Shown: positions 53,863-62,941 of the stretch, one piece after another
Position numbering within the stretch: the first letter of the stretch is position 1
Layout of the letters: each line of letters starts with the position of its first letter
Source: Oceanobacter kriegii DSM 6294
GTDB taxonomy: Bacteria; Pseudomonadota; Gammaproteobacteria; Pseudomonadales; Oceanobacteraceae
Length of the DNA: 64,000 nucleotides
Assembly: GCF_000422845.1 (NCBI RefSeq)
Contig: NZ_KE383932.1
Location: 60,045-124,044 of the forward strand
Direction: 5' to 3'
The notes under the pieces: generated by a model
Databases searched by the model: none
What the model saw: the letters and a program-made list of their open reading frames with translations, nothing else
What the model was told of the DNA's origin: nothing
Made by a program: the position numbers and the translations under genes

Positions 53863-54534
53863 ATGGCGAGTTATATAAATCCGGCCTCAACCAGCAAAAC
53901 GCTGGCGTTGTTTTTGGCAACCGATTCCGACTCCAGTGGTGTTTACGGGCATGTATTTGATGACCCCGAATACCAGGCTGGAGATTCACTTCATTCTATA
54001 TCCAATCCCGAATCCGGTTTTGAAACCGGTCTCTACCACCATGTGTCGGCCTATCGCTCGATGTTCACCGACAGGGTATCCAAGCATACGCGCATGGCAG
54101 CGGTGGTATCGGTACGTCATTCCCGGCGGCAGCTGGGTCTGGACGACAGCTGTCATCTGTATCGTTCAGAGCACGGGGCGGGTCGCAGTGGTGCTGCCAT
54201 TGCTGATGCCTTGTCGATCATCAGCAATGAAACCCGCTGGCAGGACATTCAGAAGCTGGTGATTATTCCGGTCAATCGCCTGCCGGTGCAGCCAGATACC
54301 CTCGATCAACTGTGCCGATTTGGCAATGGCAAGAGTCTGGTGGTGCCGTACTGCCAGGGGCAGCCGGGTTTCCCTGTGGTGGTCGGCCGGGCGCTTTGGC
54401 CACAGCTGATGCTGTTTCCCGGTGACAATCTGATTGAGCGCTTGGTGGCGAACGCCCCCGGTAATCTGGTGAAGCTCAACGTGAACGACAGCCGTACGCT
54501 GGACACCCCGCCGGGCCTGTATCGCTCAGCCTGA
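53863..54534 (+). CDS. Degenerate MobA-like nucleotidyltransferase-fold protein
   Basis: This 223-residue protein has in its second half the pattern of molybdenum-cofactor nucleotidyltransferases (MobA/MocA): VIIPVNRLPVQPDTLDQL where the family has a PVD core, then VVPYCQGQPGFPVVVGRALW, and the closing NVNDSRTLDTPPGL. The nucleotide-binding loop normally at the very N-terminus (LAAGxSxRMG) is not seen. The first 90 residues are unlike the family, apart from AGRSGAAIADAL further on. The enzyme may be inactive or have changed function. It is a single-gene unit between azlD and the RND operon. The family call is moderate. Confidence 0.6.
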   Translation: MASYINPASTSKTLALFLATDSDSSGVYGHVFDDPEYQAGDSLHSISNPESGFETGLYHHVSAYRSMFTDRVSKHTRMAAVVSVRHSRRQLGLDDSCHLYRSEHGAGRSGAAIADALSIISNETRWQDIQKLVIIPVNRLPVQPDTLDQLCRFGNGKSLVVPYCQGQPGFPVVVGRALWPQLMLFPGDNLIERLVANAPGNLVKLNVNDSRTLDTPPGLYRSA

Positions 54535-54843
54535 GGTTTTACGAGGCGCTAGGTTTCAGAAATATCCTTTCAATAAAAATAATCGAACAGATTGATGCGT
54601 TGTTGGGCACAAATATCAATATTTATAGAACGCCCCGAATTACGCATCAAATGGCGCGGTAAATCCCTGTGATTCGAGAGTTTGTTTAACAGAATGGCTG
54701 ATAAATCCATTGGTGAGTATTTCTCATAAGCCTCCGCTATTTGCGTCGCTAATGAGCCAATATTCGCTGTGATAGCGTTTTGTTATTCCTGCGAACCTCA
54801 ATCGATCTTCTTTTTTATTTTCACACATATTTGGGAACCAACT
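54535..54843. other. Intergenic region upstream of the RND efflux operon
   Basis: This 309-bp AT-rich stretch should hold the efflux operon promoter. No divergent repressor gene (AcrR/TetR type) is present, which is unusual for such pumps. No operator palindrome is obvious. Confidence 0.45.
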
Positions 54844-56076
54844 ATGAAACCATCTCCTGTTGGAGTTTATGGCGTGGCACCGCTGTCTTTGCTGGTCGCG
54901 ACTTTGCTGATCAGTGGCTGTCAGTCCGAGTCGTCTGAAACGCCTGCGGCGGCCGCAGCCGAGCCAGTGGCGGTAGACGTGCAAACCATTCGCCCGCACA
55001 CCATGGCGGTACCGAGGGTGTATCCGGGACGGACTCAGGCGTCTGACGATGTTCAGGTGCGCTCGCGCATCAGTGGCATTGTGCTGGAGCGGCAGTATCA
55101 GGAAGGCCGTTTGGTCAGCGAGGGCAGTCCGCTGTTCCAGATTGACCCGACCCTGTACCAGTCGGCAGTACAGCAAGCCCAGGCCGATCTGGATTACGAC
55201 AAGGCGCAATTGCGTCAGGCCGAGCGCGAGTGGAAGCGGATTTCCAGTCTCTACAAGAGCAAAACCGTCAGCGAACGGGATTACGACAATGCCCTGTCGA
55301 ATCTGGAGCTGGCCAAGGCCTCGGTGCAGCGCACGGCAGCCAGCCTTGACGATGCTCGTATCCATCTCGATTACACCGCCATCACTACGCCGATCAGTGG
55401 CTATGCCGGTATCCGACAGGTGGAGCCGGGTGATCTGATCAACGAAGGCGATGTGTTGGTAACGGTGCAGCGGCTTGATCCAATTTATGTTCAGTTTTCC
55501 ATTCCGGAAGCCGATGCCGTGCGCTTTGGTGCGGCGTTGCAACCAGACGCTGGCTCTGGCCAGGCATCCGACCTGAAAGGTGACGTTAACCCGGTGCATA
55601 TCCGTTTGTTGCAGTCGGATGGCCGCCTGTACGAGCGCGAAGGCCGGATTGACTTCAGCGACCGTCAGGTTGATCCCGAAACCGGCACCGTACGTTTGCG
55701 GGCGCAGTTTCCAAACCCCAATGCTGAGCTGATTCCCGGCCAGTTTGTGCGGTTACGGGTGAACGGCTTGCAGCTTGAAAACGCCATTGATGTACCGGCC
55801 CGTTCGGTGTCGCAGCGCGGCCAGGAGTCGGCGCTGCTGTTGGTGAATAGCAGCAATGAAGTGGAGCCGGTCGAGGTGCAACTGGGCGAGCGTATTGGCG
55901 AGCGCCAGCTGGTGGTCGGTGGTTTGGCGGCTGGTGATCGGGTGATTGTCAGCGGTCAGATGAAGCTGCAACCGGGCATGACCGTTGATCCTCAGCTTCT
56001 AAACCAAAACCACGCCCAGACCGAAACCCAGACCCAATCCAAGAGAGAGCAGGACGTTGCAGAGGTGACTGAATAA
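54844..56076 (+). CDS. RND efflux pump periplasmic adaptor (membrane fusion protein)
   Basis: This 410-residue lipoprotein of the AcrA/MexA family has a signal peptide ending in a lipobox (LLISGC, Cys about 26). The barrel-sandwich (lipoyl) halves [19 protein letters not shown] and [20 protein letters not shown] flank a helical hairpin (about residues 105-165). A beta-barrel with [18 protein letters not shown] follows. It links the inner-membrane pump to an outer-membrane channel. The C-terminus ends in a Gln/Thr-rich tail. The stop codon overlaps the pump gene start (TAATG). The chosen start follows GGGAA; an upstream ATG at 54769 would break the signal peptide. Confidence 0.94.
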   Translation: MKPSPVGVYGVAPLSLLVATLLISGCQSESSETPAAAAAEPVAVDVQTIRPHTMAVPRVYPGRTQASDDVQVRSRISGIVLERQYQEGRLVSEGSPLFQIDPTLYQSAVQQAQADLDYDKAQLRQAEREWKRISSLYKSKTVSERDYDNALSNLELAKASVQRTAASLDDARIHLDYTAITTPISGYAGIRQVEPGDLINEGDVLVTVQRLDPIYVQFSIPEADAVRFGAALQPDAGSGQASDLKGDVNPVHIRLLQSDGRLYEREGRIDFSDRQVDPETGTVRLRAQFPNPNAELIPGQFVRLRVNGLQLENAIDVPARSVSQRGQESALLLVNSSNEVEPVEVQLGERIGERQLVVGGLAAGDRVIVSGQMKLQPGMTVDPQLLNQNHAQTETQTQSKREQDVAEVTE

Positions 56077-59000
56077 TGGCGAAATTTTTCATCGACCGAC
56101 CGGTACTGTCGATCGTGTTATCGATCGTCATGCTGATGTCGGGGTTGGCTGCGCTGTACGACTTGCCGGTCGAGCAGTATCCGCAAATCGTGCCGCCAGA
56201 AGTGATCGTGCAGGCTAACTACCCGGGAGCCAGCGCCGAAACCATCGCTGAAGTGGTGGCAGCGCCGATTGAGCAGCAGATCAATGGCGTTGAAGACATG
56301 ATCTACATGCGATCGGTCACTGCCAACGCCGGTTACATGCGTTTGTCGGTGTATTTTGAGATTGGCACCGACCCGGATCAGGCCACCATTAACGTCAATA
56401 ACCGGGTGCAGGCGGCGTTGGCCAGCTTGCCGGATATTGTGCGCCAGCAAGGGGTCACGGTGCAGAAAAGCTCCAGCTCCATCATGGTGATGGTGGCGCT
56501 GTCGTCGCCGGACGACACTTTCGATAGCCTGTACCTGAATAACTACGCTTCGCAGTTCGTTACCGACCAGCTCAAGCGGGTCCCCGGCGTTGGCGATGCC
56601 CGGGTGTTTGGTCAAACCGACTATTCCATGCGGATTTGGTTGCAACCGGACATGCTGGCGCAGTATCAGCTGACGCCATCCGATCTGGCCGACACCCTGC
56701 GCGAGCAGAACATTCAGCCCGCAGCGGGTAACTTTGGTGCCGCACCCGGCAATGACCATCTGGATTTTGCCTATGCCGTGACGTCGGACGGTCGCTTCAA
56801 AACCGCCGAGCAGTTCCGCAACATCATTGTTCGTTCCGATGCCGAAGGCGGCATTTTGCGGCTGGGTGATGTGGCCCGGGTTGAGCTTGGCTCCGAACGC
56901 TACGCCTTTAATGCCTCGTTGAACGGCAAGCCGTTTGCGCCCATCGCCATTTATCTGCAACCGGGTGCCAACGCGCTGGATACCACCAACGCTGTGCGGG
57001 CCAAAATGGAAGAGCTGTCGGCACGCTTCCCGCAAGGGCTGGAGTTCTCGATTCCGTACAACACCACCAAGTTTGTGGAAGTGTCGGTAGAGGAGGTGAT
57101 TCACACCTTTATTGAAGCGCTGGTACTGGTGGTTCTGGTGGTGTTCCTGTTCTTGCAGAACTTCCGCGCCACCCTGATCCCGTTACTGGCCATTCCGGTA
57201 TCGCTGGTGGGCACCTTTGCTGGCATGTACCTGTTTGGTTTCTCGGTCAATCTGCTGACGCTGTTCGGCATGATTCTGGCCATCGGTATTGTGGTGGACG
57301 ACGCCATTGTGGTGCTGGAAAACGTCGAACGACTGATGCGGGAAGAGCATCTGTCGCCGCGTGACGCTGCCGTAAAAGCCATGGAAGAAGTCACCGGGCC
57401 GGTTATTACCATCGTGCTGGTGCTGTGTGCGGTGTTTATTCCGGTGGCCTTTATTGGCGGTTTGTCCGGGGTGTTGTATCAGCAATTTGCCATCACCATT
57501 GCCATTTCGGTGTTCCTGTCCGGGCTGGTGGCTCTTACGCTGACGCCAGCCTTGTGCGCCATCATGCTGAAAGAAGGCCACACCGAGCCAGCGGCTCCGT
57601 TCCGCTGGTTTAACCGTCAGTTTGACCGCCTGACCGGTGGCTACTTGTCGGGTGTATCGTTTTTGCTGAAACGGGCGGTGCTGGGCGTGGTGCTGTTTGC
57701 CTGTCTTATTGGCCTCACCATTGTGATGTATGGCCGGGTTCCTACGGCACTGGTGCCACCGGAAGACCAAGGCATTGTGATTGCCGTGGCGCAGTTGCCA
57801 GCAGCGGCTTCGCTGGGCCGTACCGATGCAGCGGTGAATGAACTGACCGAACGCCTGGTAGACGACCCATTGGCACAAGACGTGGTGGCCTTTGCCGGTT
57901 GGGACTTGCTGGCCGGAGGCCTGAAAACCAACGGCGGCGTTGCCTTTGTGGCGCTGAAAGACTGGAAAGAGCGACAAGCGCCGGGGCAAGACGCCCAGAG
58001 CATGGCCAACGTGTTGAATGGCGAAGAAGCCGCCAATCCAGACGCCAACATCATTGCCTTCACGCCGCCGCCAATTCAGGGGCTGTCGACCACCGGAGGC
58101 TTTGAAGGCTATTTGCAAAATCTGGTGGGAGCGCCACCGGCGGAGCTGCAAGCCATGGCGGATCAGTTGATTGCGGCGGCTAACGCCCGTCCAGAGTTGC
58201 AAGGCGTGCGCACCACGCTGGATACCGGCATTCCGCAATACAAACTGGAAGTCGACCGTGAAAAGGCCCGCTCCCAGAATGTGCCGATCAATACCGTGTT
58301 TGAAACCATGCAGAGCACCTTCGGGTCGTTGTACGTTAACGACTTCACCCTGCAAGGGCGCAACTACCAGGTGAACTTGCAGGCCGAGGCGGAATACCGT
58401 CAGGGGCCGGAGAACCTGCGCGATGTGTACGTGCGCTCGACCGATGGCAACATGATCCCGCTGTCGACTCTGATCGATGTCGAACGGGTGTCCGGGCCGG
58501 ATATTATCGAGCGCTTTAACGTGCTGATGTCGGCTCGCATCATGGGAAATCCAGCGCCGGGTTACAGCTCGGGTCAGGCCATGGTGGCGATGCAGGAAGT
58601 CGCCAATGAGGTGCTGACGCCGGACTACAATCTGGCCTGGTTTGGTTCTGCTTATCAGGAACAGCAAGCAGGTTCTGCCAGCACCATTGCCTTTGTGTTT
58701 GGTGTGATCATGGTGTTTCTGATTCTGGCGGCCCAGTACGAACGCTTCTGCCTGCCGTTCGCGGTGGTGATGGCGGTGCCGTTTGCGATCTTTGGCGCAG
58801 TGCTGGCCATCTGGTTGCGAGGCATCAACCTCGATATCTACTTCCAGATTGGCTTGCTGGTGCTGATTGGTCTGGCTTCGAAAAACGCCATTCTGATCAT
58901 CGAGTTTGCCGTGCTGGCGCGTAAAGACGGGGTATCGGTCCATGAAGCGGCAATGCAGGCCGCGCGGCTGCGCTTCCGGCCGATTGTGATGACCTCGTTG

Positions 59001-59192
59001 GCGTTTATTCTCGGCGTGGTGCCGTTGGCGCTGTCCAGTGGGGCCGGCGCTGCCAGCCGTCACTCTATTGGTACGGGTGTGATTGGTGGCATGTTGGGCG
59101 CGACGACGTTGGCGATTGTGATGATCCCGTTGTTCTACGTACTGGTTGAGCGGCTTTCCGGTAACAGCAAAGCCCCAGATCAGAAAGCCTGA
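56076..59192 (+). CDS. RND multidrug efflux transporter (AcrB/MexB-like, HAE1)
   Basis: This 1038-residue inner-membrane pump matches the HAE1 family in length. It has twelve membrane helices in two halves and large periplasmic loops. Family blocks are [20 protein letters not shown] at the N-terminus, the proton-relay pair in [18 protein letters not shown] (transmembrane helix 4), [17 protein letters not shown] and [14 protein letters not shown] with the essential Lys region, then [14 protein letters not shown]. Substrates are probably amphipathic drugs or bile-like compounds. No outer-membrane channel gene follows, so it must share an OprM/TolC-type channel encoded elsewhere. Translation is coupled to the adaptor gene. 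Confidence 0.96.
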   Translation: MAKFFIDRPVLSIVLSIVMLMSGLAALYDLPVEQYPQIVPPEVIVQANYPGASAETIAEVVAAPIEQQINGVEDMIYMRSVTANAGYMRLSVYFEIGTDPDQATINVNNRVQAALASLPDIVRQQGVTVQKSSSSIMVMVALSSPDDTFDSLYLNNYASQFVTDQLKRVPGVGDARVFGQTDYSMRIWLQPDMLAQYQLTPSDLADTLREQNIQPAAGNFGAAPGNDHLDFAYAVTSDGRFKTAEQFRNIIVRSDAEGGILRLGDVARVELGSERYAFNASLNGKPFAPIAIYLQPGANALDTTNAVRAKMEELSARFPQGLEFSIPYNTTKFVEVSVEEVIHTFIEALVLVVLVVFLFLQNFRATLIPLLAIPVSLVGTFAGMYLFGFSVNLLTLFGMILAIGIVVDDAIVVLENVERLMREEHLSPRDAAVKAMEEVTGPVITIVLVLCAVFIPVAFIGGLSGVLYQQFAITIAISVFLSGLVALTLTPALCAIMLKEGHTEPAAPFRWFNRQFDRLTGGYLSGVSFLLKRAVLGVVLFACLIGLTIVMYGRVPTALVPPEDQGIVIAVAQLPAAASLGRTDAAVNELTERLVDDPLAQDVVAFAGWDLLAGGLKTNGGVAFVALKDWKERQAPGQDAQSMANVLNGEEAANPDANIIAFTPPPIQGLSTTGGFEGYLQNLVGAPPAELQAMADQLIAAANARPELQGVRTTLDTGIPQYKLEVDREKARSQNVPINTVFETMQSTFGSLYVNDFTLQGRNYQVNLQAEAEYRQGPENLRDVYVRSTDGNMIPLSTLIDVERVSGPDIIERFNVLMSARIMGNPAPGYSSGQAMVAMQEVANEVLTPDYNLAWFGSAYQEQQAGSASTIAFVFGVIMVFLILAAQYERFCLPFAVVMAVPFAIFGAVLAIWLRGINLDIYFQIGLLVLIGLASKNAILIIEFAVLARKDGVSVHEAAMQAARLRFRPIVMTSLAFILGVVPLALSSGAGAASRHSIGTGVIGGMLGATTLAIVMIPLFYVLVERLSGNSKAPDQKA

Positions 59193-59213
59193 TAGTTACA
59201 GGTCCGACTGTAA

Positions 59214-59279
59214 AACCACCACGGCGTAAGCGGTTCGCAATTATCCTTCTGCGAACGTGCCCCTGCGTCAGTGGTGGTT
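59214..59279 (+). other. Branched hairpin after the RND pump gene
   Basis: An outer 9-bp perfect repeat (AACCACCAC/GTGGTGGTT) encloses an inner GTTCGCA/TGCGAAC hairpin. A pyrimidine-rich TTCTTCTACTTCT tract follows. It is likely the end of the efflux operon transcript. It does not fold as a tRNA. Confidence 0.55.
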
Positions 59280-59304
59280 CTTCTACTTCTATTGATAAAA
59301 ATTC

Positions 59305-59327
59305 CCGGGAGCGCGGCCCGCCCGCAG
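59305..59327. repeat. Shortened GC-rich REP-like palindrome
   Basis: CCGGGAGCGCGGCCCGCCCG is a shortened version of the GGAGCGCGGGCGGCCCGCC element seen at 42886-43282, with four bases missing from one arm. Confidence 0.7.
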
Positions 59328-59423
59328 TTACGTTTTGCTGAGCCCGGTTAAGTCCCTGATTTAAAACCCCTTCTTGCCGCTGGCGGAAATTTCTTGCCTG
59401 TTCTGGCTTGCCGCCCGGCAAAC

Positions 59424-59440
59424 TTGGCAAGCCGGTTGCA
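59424..59440 (+). promoter_or_regulatory. Sigma-54 promoter for the fliE operon
   Basis: TTGGCAAGCCGGTTGCA keeps the invariant GG and GC with the exact 10-bp spacing of sigma-54 promoters and matches TGGCAN-N5-TTGCA. It lies 127 bp upstream of fliE. Activation by FleQ or FleR, both encoded in this window, is likely. Confidence 0.83.
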
Positions 59441-59566
59441 ACTCCCCCTCTAACAAACAGTTTTAACGGTAGAAACGCCAAAAAGGCGACGGACTCATGG
59501 CCAAAACTTCACCAACCGAGTGAGGGCGTCAAAGAGTCGTCAAGCTACCGGAAAGAGGGGAAGGGT

Positions 59567-60088
59567 ATGGTTGATCGTGTTGATGTGAATTCTGTGCTGA
59601 TGCAAATGCGCCAGGTGAAGAACCAGCTTCGCAGTCAGCAGGAGTTGGCTGTTAATCAGTCGGCACAAGCGGCCAATGCCGGTGTTGCGCCGGGCGCTAA
59701 CATTGGCGGCTTTAATCCCAATACCAACCCTACCGCGTTGAATCCAAACAGCATGACGACCGATGGCGTTGCACCCAGCCGTTTTCAGGCGCAGCTGGCC
59801 CAGCAGTTGGAGTCGGTCACCGCCACCGAGGCTGTGAACCCGACCGCCAAAATGGATGAAACCGTTCCCGATTTTCAAACCATGTTTGCCAACGGCATCA
59901 ATGCCGTCAACGACAATCAGAAGGCCGCCAAGGAGCTGGCAACCCGTTTCGAGCAGGGCGACCCAACGGTAGACCTGCCGGATGTGATGATTGCGATGCA
60001 AAAATCCTCCGTGTCTTTTCAGGCCATGACCCAGGTGCGCAACAAGCTGGTGGAAGCCTACAAAGACGTTATGAACATGCCGCTGTAA
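59567..60088 (+). CDS. fliE: Flagellar hook-basal body protein FliE (extended)
   Basis: FliE joins the MS ring to the rod and is the first exported rod component. This protein has 173 residues, about 65 more than usual. The start is [20 protein letters not shown] after AAGGGT. The N-terminal helix is typical, the extra length is an Asn/Ala/Gly/Pro-rich insert (about residues 28-75), and the conserved C-terminal half is intact: [20 protein letters not shown] and [20 protein letters not shown]. It is the first gene behind the sigma-54 promoter and lies 54 bp before fliF. Confidence 0.93.
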   Translation: MVDRVDVNSVLMQMRQVKNQLRSQQELAVNQSAQAANAGVAPGANIGGFNPNTNPTALNPNSMTTDGVAPSRFQAQLAQQLESVTATEAVNPTAKMDETVPDFQTMFANGINAVNDNQKAAKELATRFEQGDPTVDLPDVMIAMQKSSVSFQAMTQVRNKLVEAYKDVMNMPL

Positions 60089-60142
60089 GGGAGAAGCCCA
60101 TGACCCACATGACCTTCATCCCATCGAACAGGAGTGCCTACC

Positions 60143-61888
60143 ATGGCTGATGTACCTGCCAAACCCGGCGATCTGGCGGCCAACGGTGCAGCGGCATCGG
60201 GCGCTGCTGCCACGGCTAATGCCGACAGCGCTGCACTCGACAGCCGTCGTACCGACGCTGCTGCAGAGAAATCCGGCCACCCGGTGCTACTGGGCTTTAA
60301 CAAGCTGCCGATGGGCCGTCAGGCGGTCACCATTGGCGGTATTGCTCTGGTTATCGCACTGTCGATTGCGATCATGATCTGGTCGCAAGAGCCAACCTAC
60401 AAACCGCTGATTCATCGCCTGCAAGACCACAATGCCCAGGAAATCATTGAGGTGTTGCAGCGCGAAGGCATCGCATTCGAGATTGATCCCGGCACCCAGA
60501 TTTTGATGGTGGAAGCCAACGACCTGCACGATGCCCGCATGAAGCTGGCGGCTGCAGCACTGATCGACGACAAAACCGTTGGCCTTGAAGTGCTGGATCA
60601 GGACAGCTCGCTGGGCACCAGCCAGTTTATTGAAAACGCCCGCTACCGCCGTGGTCTGGAAGGCGAATTGGCACGCACCATCGCCAGCGTAAAGTCCATT
60701 CGTAATGCCCGCGTGCACCTGGCGCTGCCGAAGCAATCGGTGTTTGTGCGAGACCAGCGCAAGCCGCGGGCGTCGGTGTTTCTGGAGCTGTTTCCGGGTC
60801 GTGACCTGAACAAGGATCAGGTCGAGGCGATTGTGAATCTGGTGGCATCAAGCGTGTCGGAAATGTCCCGTGCGGACGTCTCCATCGTCGACCAGTACGG
60901 CAACCTGCTGTCGAAAGAAGAAGAAACCACCGAAGAGCTGCTGGCCGCCAAGCAACTGGAGTACACCCAGCGGGTGGAAGATAACGTGGTGCAGGCGGTG
61001 AATAACATCCTCAAGCCGGTACTGGGCAGCGACAACTACAAGGCCGAAGTGTCTGCCGATATCGACTTTACCCGTCTGGAACAGGCGGAAGAACTCTACA
61101 ACCCCGATCTGATTGCTCTGCGCAGCGAACAGCTGATCGACGAATCCAACAATGGCCCCATCAATGGTGGTATTCCGGGGGCGTTGTCGAACCAACCACC
61201 GGCAGACCCAACCGCTCCTGAGCAAGCCATCGGCACGGGTGGTGCTGGTGCTGGGGGCAATGGCCGTTCCCGCTCGGAAGCCACTCGCAACTATGAAATC
61301 GACCGGACTCTCAGCTTCAAACAGCATCAAGTGGGACGTCTGAACCGATTGACCGTTGCTGTGGTGGTGAATGACCGTGAATCGTCCAACGCCGATGGCG
61401 AGACCGTCTATATTCCATGGACGGAAAACGATCTGCAGCGACTGGAAATTCTGGTGAAAGACGCCGTCGGTTTTAACGCCGCCCGTGGCGACAGCGTTAA
61501 CGTGATCAACTCGCCGTTCATGGGCAAAGCCGAACTGGAAATGGGCGAGCCCGAATTCTGGACCCAGCCCTGGTTCTGGGAAATCATGAAACAGGTGATG
61601 GCAGGCTTGTTCATCCTGATTCTGATCTTCGGCGTGATCCGACCCACCTTCAAGAGCTTGTCCAGTAAAGGTGAAGAAGACGACGCCATTCTGCTGGAAG
61701 AACTGGAAGATGCAGATTCCGGTATGGAAGAAGATTCGGTCACGATTGCCGGTATGGATCAACTGCTGTTGCCCGGTGCCTCCGAAAGCTACGAACGTCA
61801 GCTGGATGCACTGAAAGGCCTGATTGCAGAAGACCCTGCGCGCGTGGCTCAAGTCATAATCGGATGGGTGAACGAAGAAAATGGCTGA
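60143..61888 (+). CDS. fliF: Flagellar MS-ring protein FliF
   Basis: This 581-residue protein starts at MADVPAK after AGGAG. An Ala-rich disordered N-terminus (residues 1-45) precedes the first membrane helix (AVTIGGIALVIALSIAIMIW). The ring-building motifs follow: MVEANDLHDARMKLA, SVKSIRNARVHLALPKQSVF and RKPRASVFLEL. A second membrane helix (VMAGLFILILIFGVI) and a cytoplasmic tail that binds FliG (LIAEDPARVAQVIIGWVNEE) end the protein. FliF forms the base of the flagellar motor and houses the export gate. Its last 8 nt overlap fliG. Confidence 0.96.
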   Translation: MADVPAKPGDLAANGAAASGAAATANADSAALDSRRTDAAAEKSGHPVLLGFNKLPMGRQAVTIGGIALVIALSIAIMIWSQEPTYKPLIHRLQDHNAQEIIEVLQREGIAFEIDPGTQILMVEANDLHDARMKLAAAALIDDKTVGLEVLDQDSSLGTSQFIENARYRRGLEGELARTIASVKSIRNARVHLALPKQSVFVRDQRKPRASVFLELFPGRDLNKDQVEAIVNLVASSVSEMSRADVSIVDQYGNLLSKEEETTEELLAAKQLEYTQRVEDNVVQAVNNILKPVLGSDNYKAEVSADIDFTRLEQAEELYNPDLIALRSEQLIDESNNGPINGGIPGALSNQPPADPTAPEQAIGTGGAGAGGNGRSRSEATRNYEIDRTLSFKQHQVGRLNRLTVAVVVNDRESSNADGETVYIPWTENDLQRLEILVKDAVGFNAARGDSVNVINSPFMGKAELEMGEPEFWTQPWFWEIMKQVMAGLFILILIFGVIRPTFKSLSSKGEEDDAILLEELEDADSGMEEDSVTIAGMDQLLLPGASESYERQLDALKGLIAEDPARVAQVIIGWVNEENG

Positions 61889-62888
61889 TGAAAAAACAGA
61901 CCTGACCCGCGTCGAGCGGGCAGGCATCCTGCTGATGAGTCTGGGTGAGAAAGACGCCGCCGAGATCCTTAAACACATGGGCCCGAAAGAGGTTCAGAAA
62001 GTGGGGTCGGCGATGGCCACCTTACAGAACATTAACCAAACCCAGGTGGAAGGCGTGGTGGCGGAGTTTCTCGAAGCCGTCTCTGGCCAAACCGGCATGG
62101 GCCTTGGGTCGGATGACTACATTCGCAATATGTTGACGCAGGCACTGGGCAGTGACAAAGCAGGCGCCCTGATCGACCGCATTCTGCTGGGCGGCAATAC
62201 ATCGGGTCTGGACTCGCTCAAATGGATGGAGCCACGTCAGGTGGCTGACCTGATCCGTCATGAGCACCCGCAGATTCAGGCCATCGTGGTGTCGTACCTC
62301 GACCCCGACCAGTCGGCCGAAATTCTCTCCAACTTTGACGAAAAAGTTCGCCTCGACATCATCATGCGGGTGGCATCACTGGAGGCTGTACAGCCTGCGG
62401 CCCTGAAAGAGCTGAACGACATCCTCGAGCGTCAGTTCTCTGGCAAGGGTGGAGCCCAGACCACCACCATGGGAGGCGTCAAAGTGGCGGCCAACATCGT
62501 CAACATGGTCGACAGCACATTGGCGGCCGAACTGCTGGAGCGCATTACCGAAGTGGACGAGGATCTGGGTACCCAGATTCAGGACCTGATGTTCGTATTC
62601 GACAACCTGGTCGACGTCGACGACCGCGGTATTCAGGCGCTGCTGCGCGAAGTGGGCACCGACCTGCTGGTGCTGGCGCTCAAGGGTGCCGATCCGAATT
62701 TGCAGGAAAAAATCTTCAAGAACATGTCCAAGCGGGCTGCCGAACTGCTGCGCGACGACCTCGACGCCAAAGGGCCGGTCAAGGTCAGCGAAGTGGAGGG
62801 TGCGCAGAAAGAAATCCTCACCATTGCACGTCGTTTGGCCGATGCTGGCGAAATCATGCTGGGTGGTGGTGGCGAGGCCATGGTGTAG
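61881..62888 (+). CDS. fliG: Flagellar motor switch protein FliG
   Basis: This 335-residue protein of typical length has an N-terminal FliF-binding domain (RVERAGILLMSLGEKDAAEI), a middle domain with the EHPQ motif (LIRHEHPQIQAIVVSYLDP), and a C-terminal torque domain. That domain carries the charged stator-facing helix (DLMFVFDNLVDVDDRGIQAL and DLLVLALKGAD). It overlaps fliF by 8 nt, so ring and switch are made together. CheY-type proteins act on the switch complex it belongs to. Confidence 0.97.
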   Translation: MADEKTDLTRVERAGILLMSLGEKDAAEILKHMGPKEVQKVGSAMATLQNINQTQVEGVVAEFLEAVSGQTGMGLGSDDYIRNMLTQALGSDKAGALIDRILLGGNTSGLDSLKWMEPRQVADLIRHEHPQIQAIVVSYLDPDQSAEILSNFDEKVRLDIIMRVASLEAVQPAALKELNDILERQFSGKGGAQTTTMGGVKVAANIVNMVDSTLAAELLERITEVDEDLGTQIQDLMFVFDNLVDVDDRGIQALLREVGTDLLVLALKGADPNLQEKIFKNMSKRAAELLRDDLDAKGPVKVSEVEGAQKEILTIARRLADAGEIMLGGGGEAMV

Positions 62889-62941
62889 TAACACCAGGCC
62901 TTGTTTACACGGGTACAGATTCGGGTGAATGGCGATAACTG

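Noticed and set aside
57183..59063. 626-codon open frame antisense to the RND pump gene
   Set aside because: It is rich in His, Arg and Gln, as expected for antisense of a GC-rich membrane-protein gene; there is no ribosome-binding site.
59214..59279. tRNA-like fold after the RND gene
   Set aside because: The outer and inner stems do not give a cloverleaf, the T-loop and D-loop consensus bases are missing and there is no CCA end.
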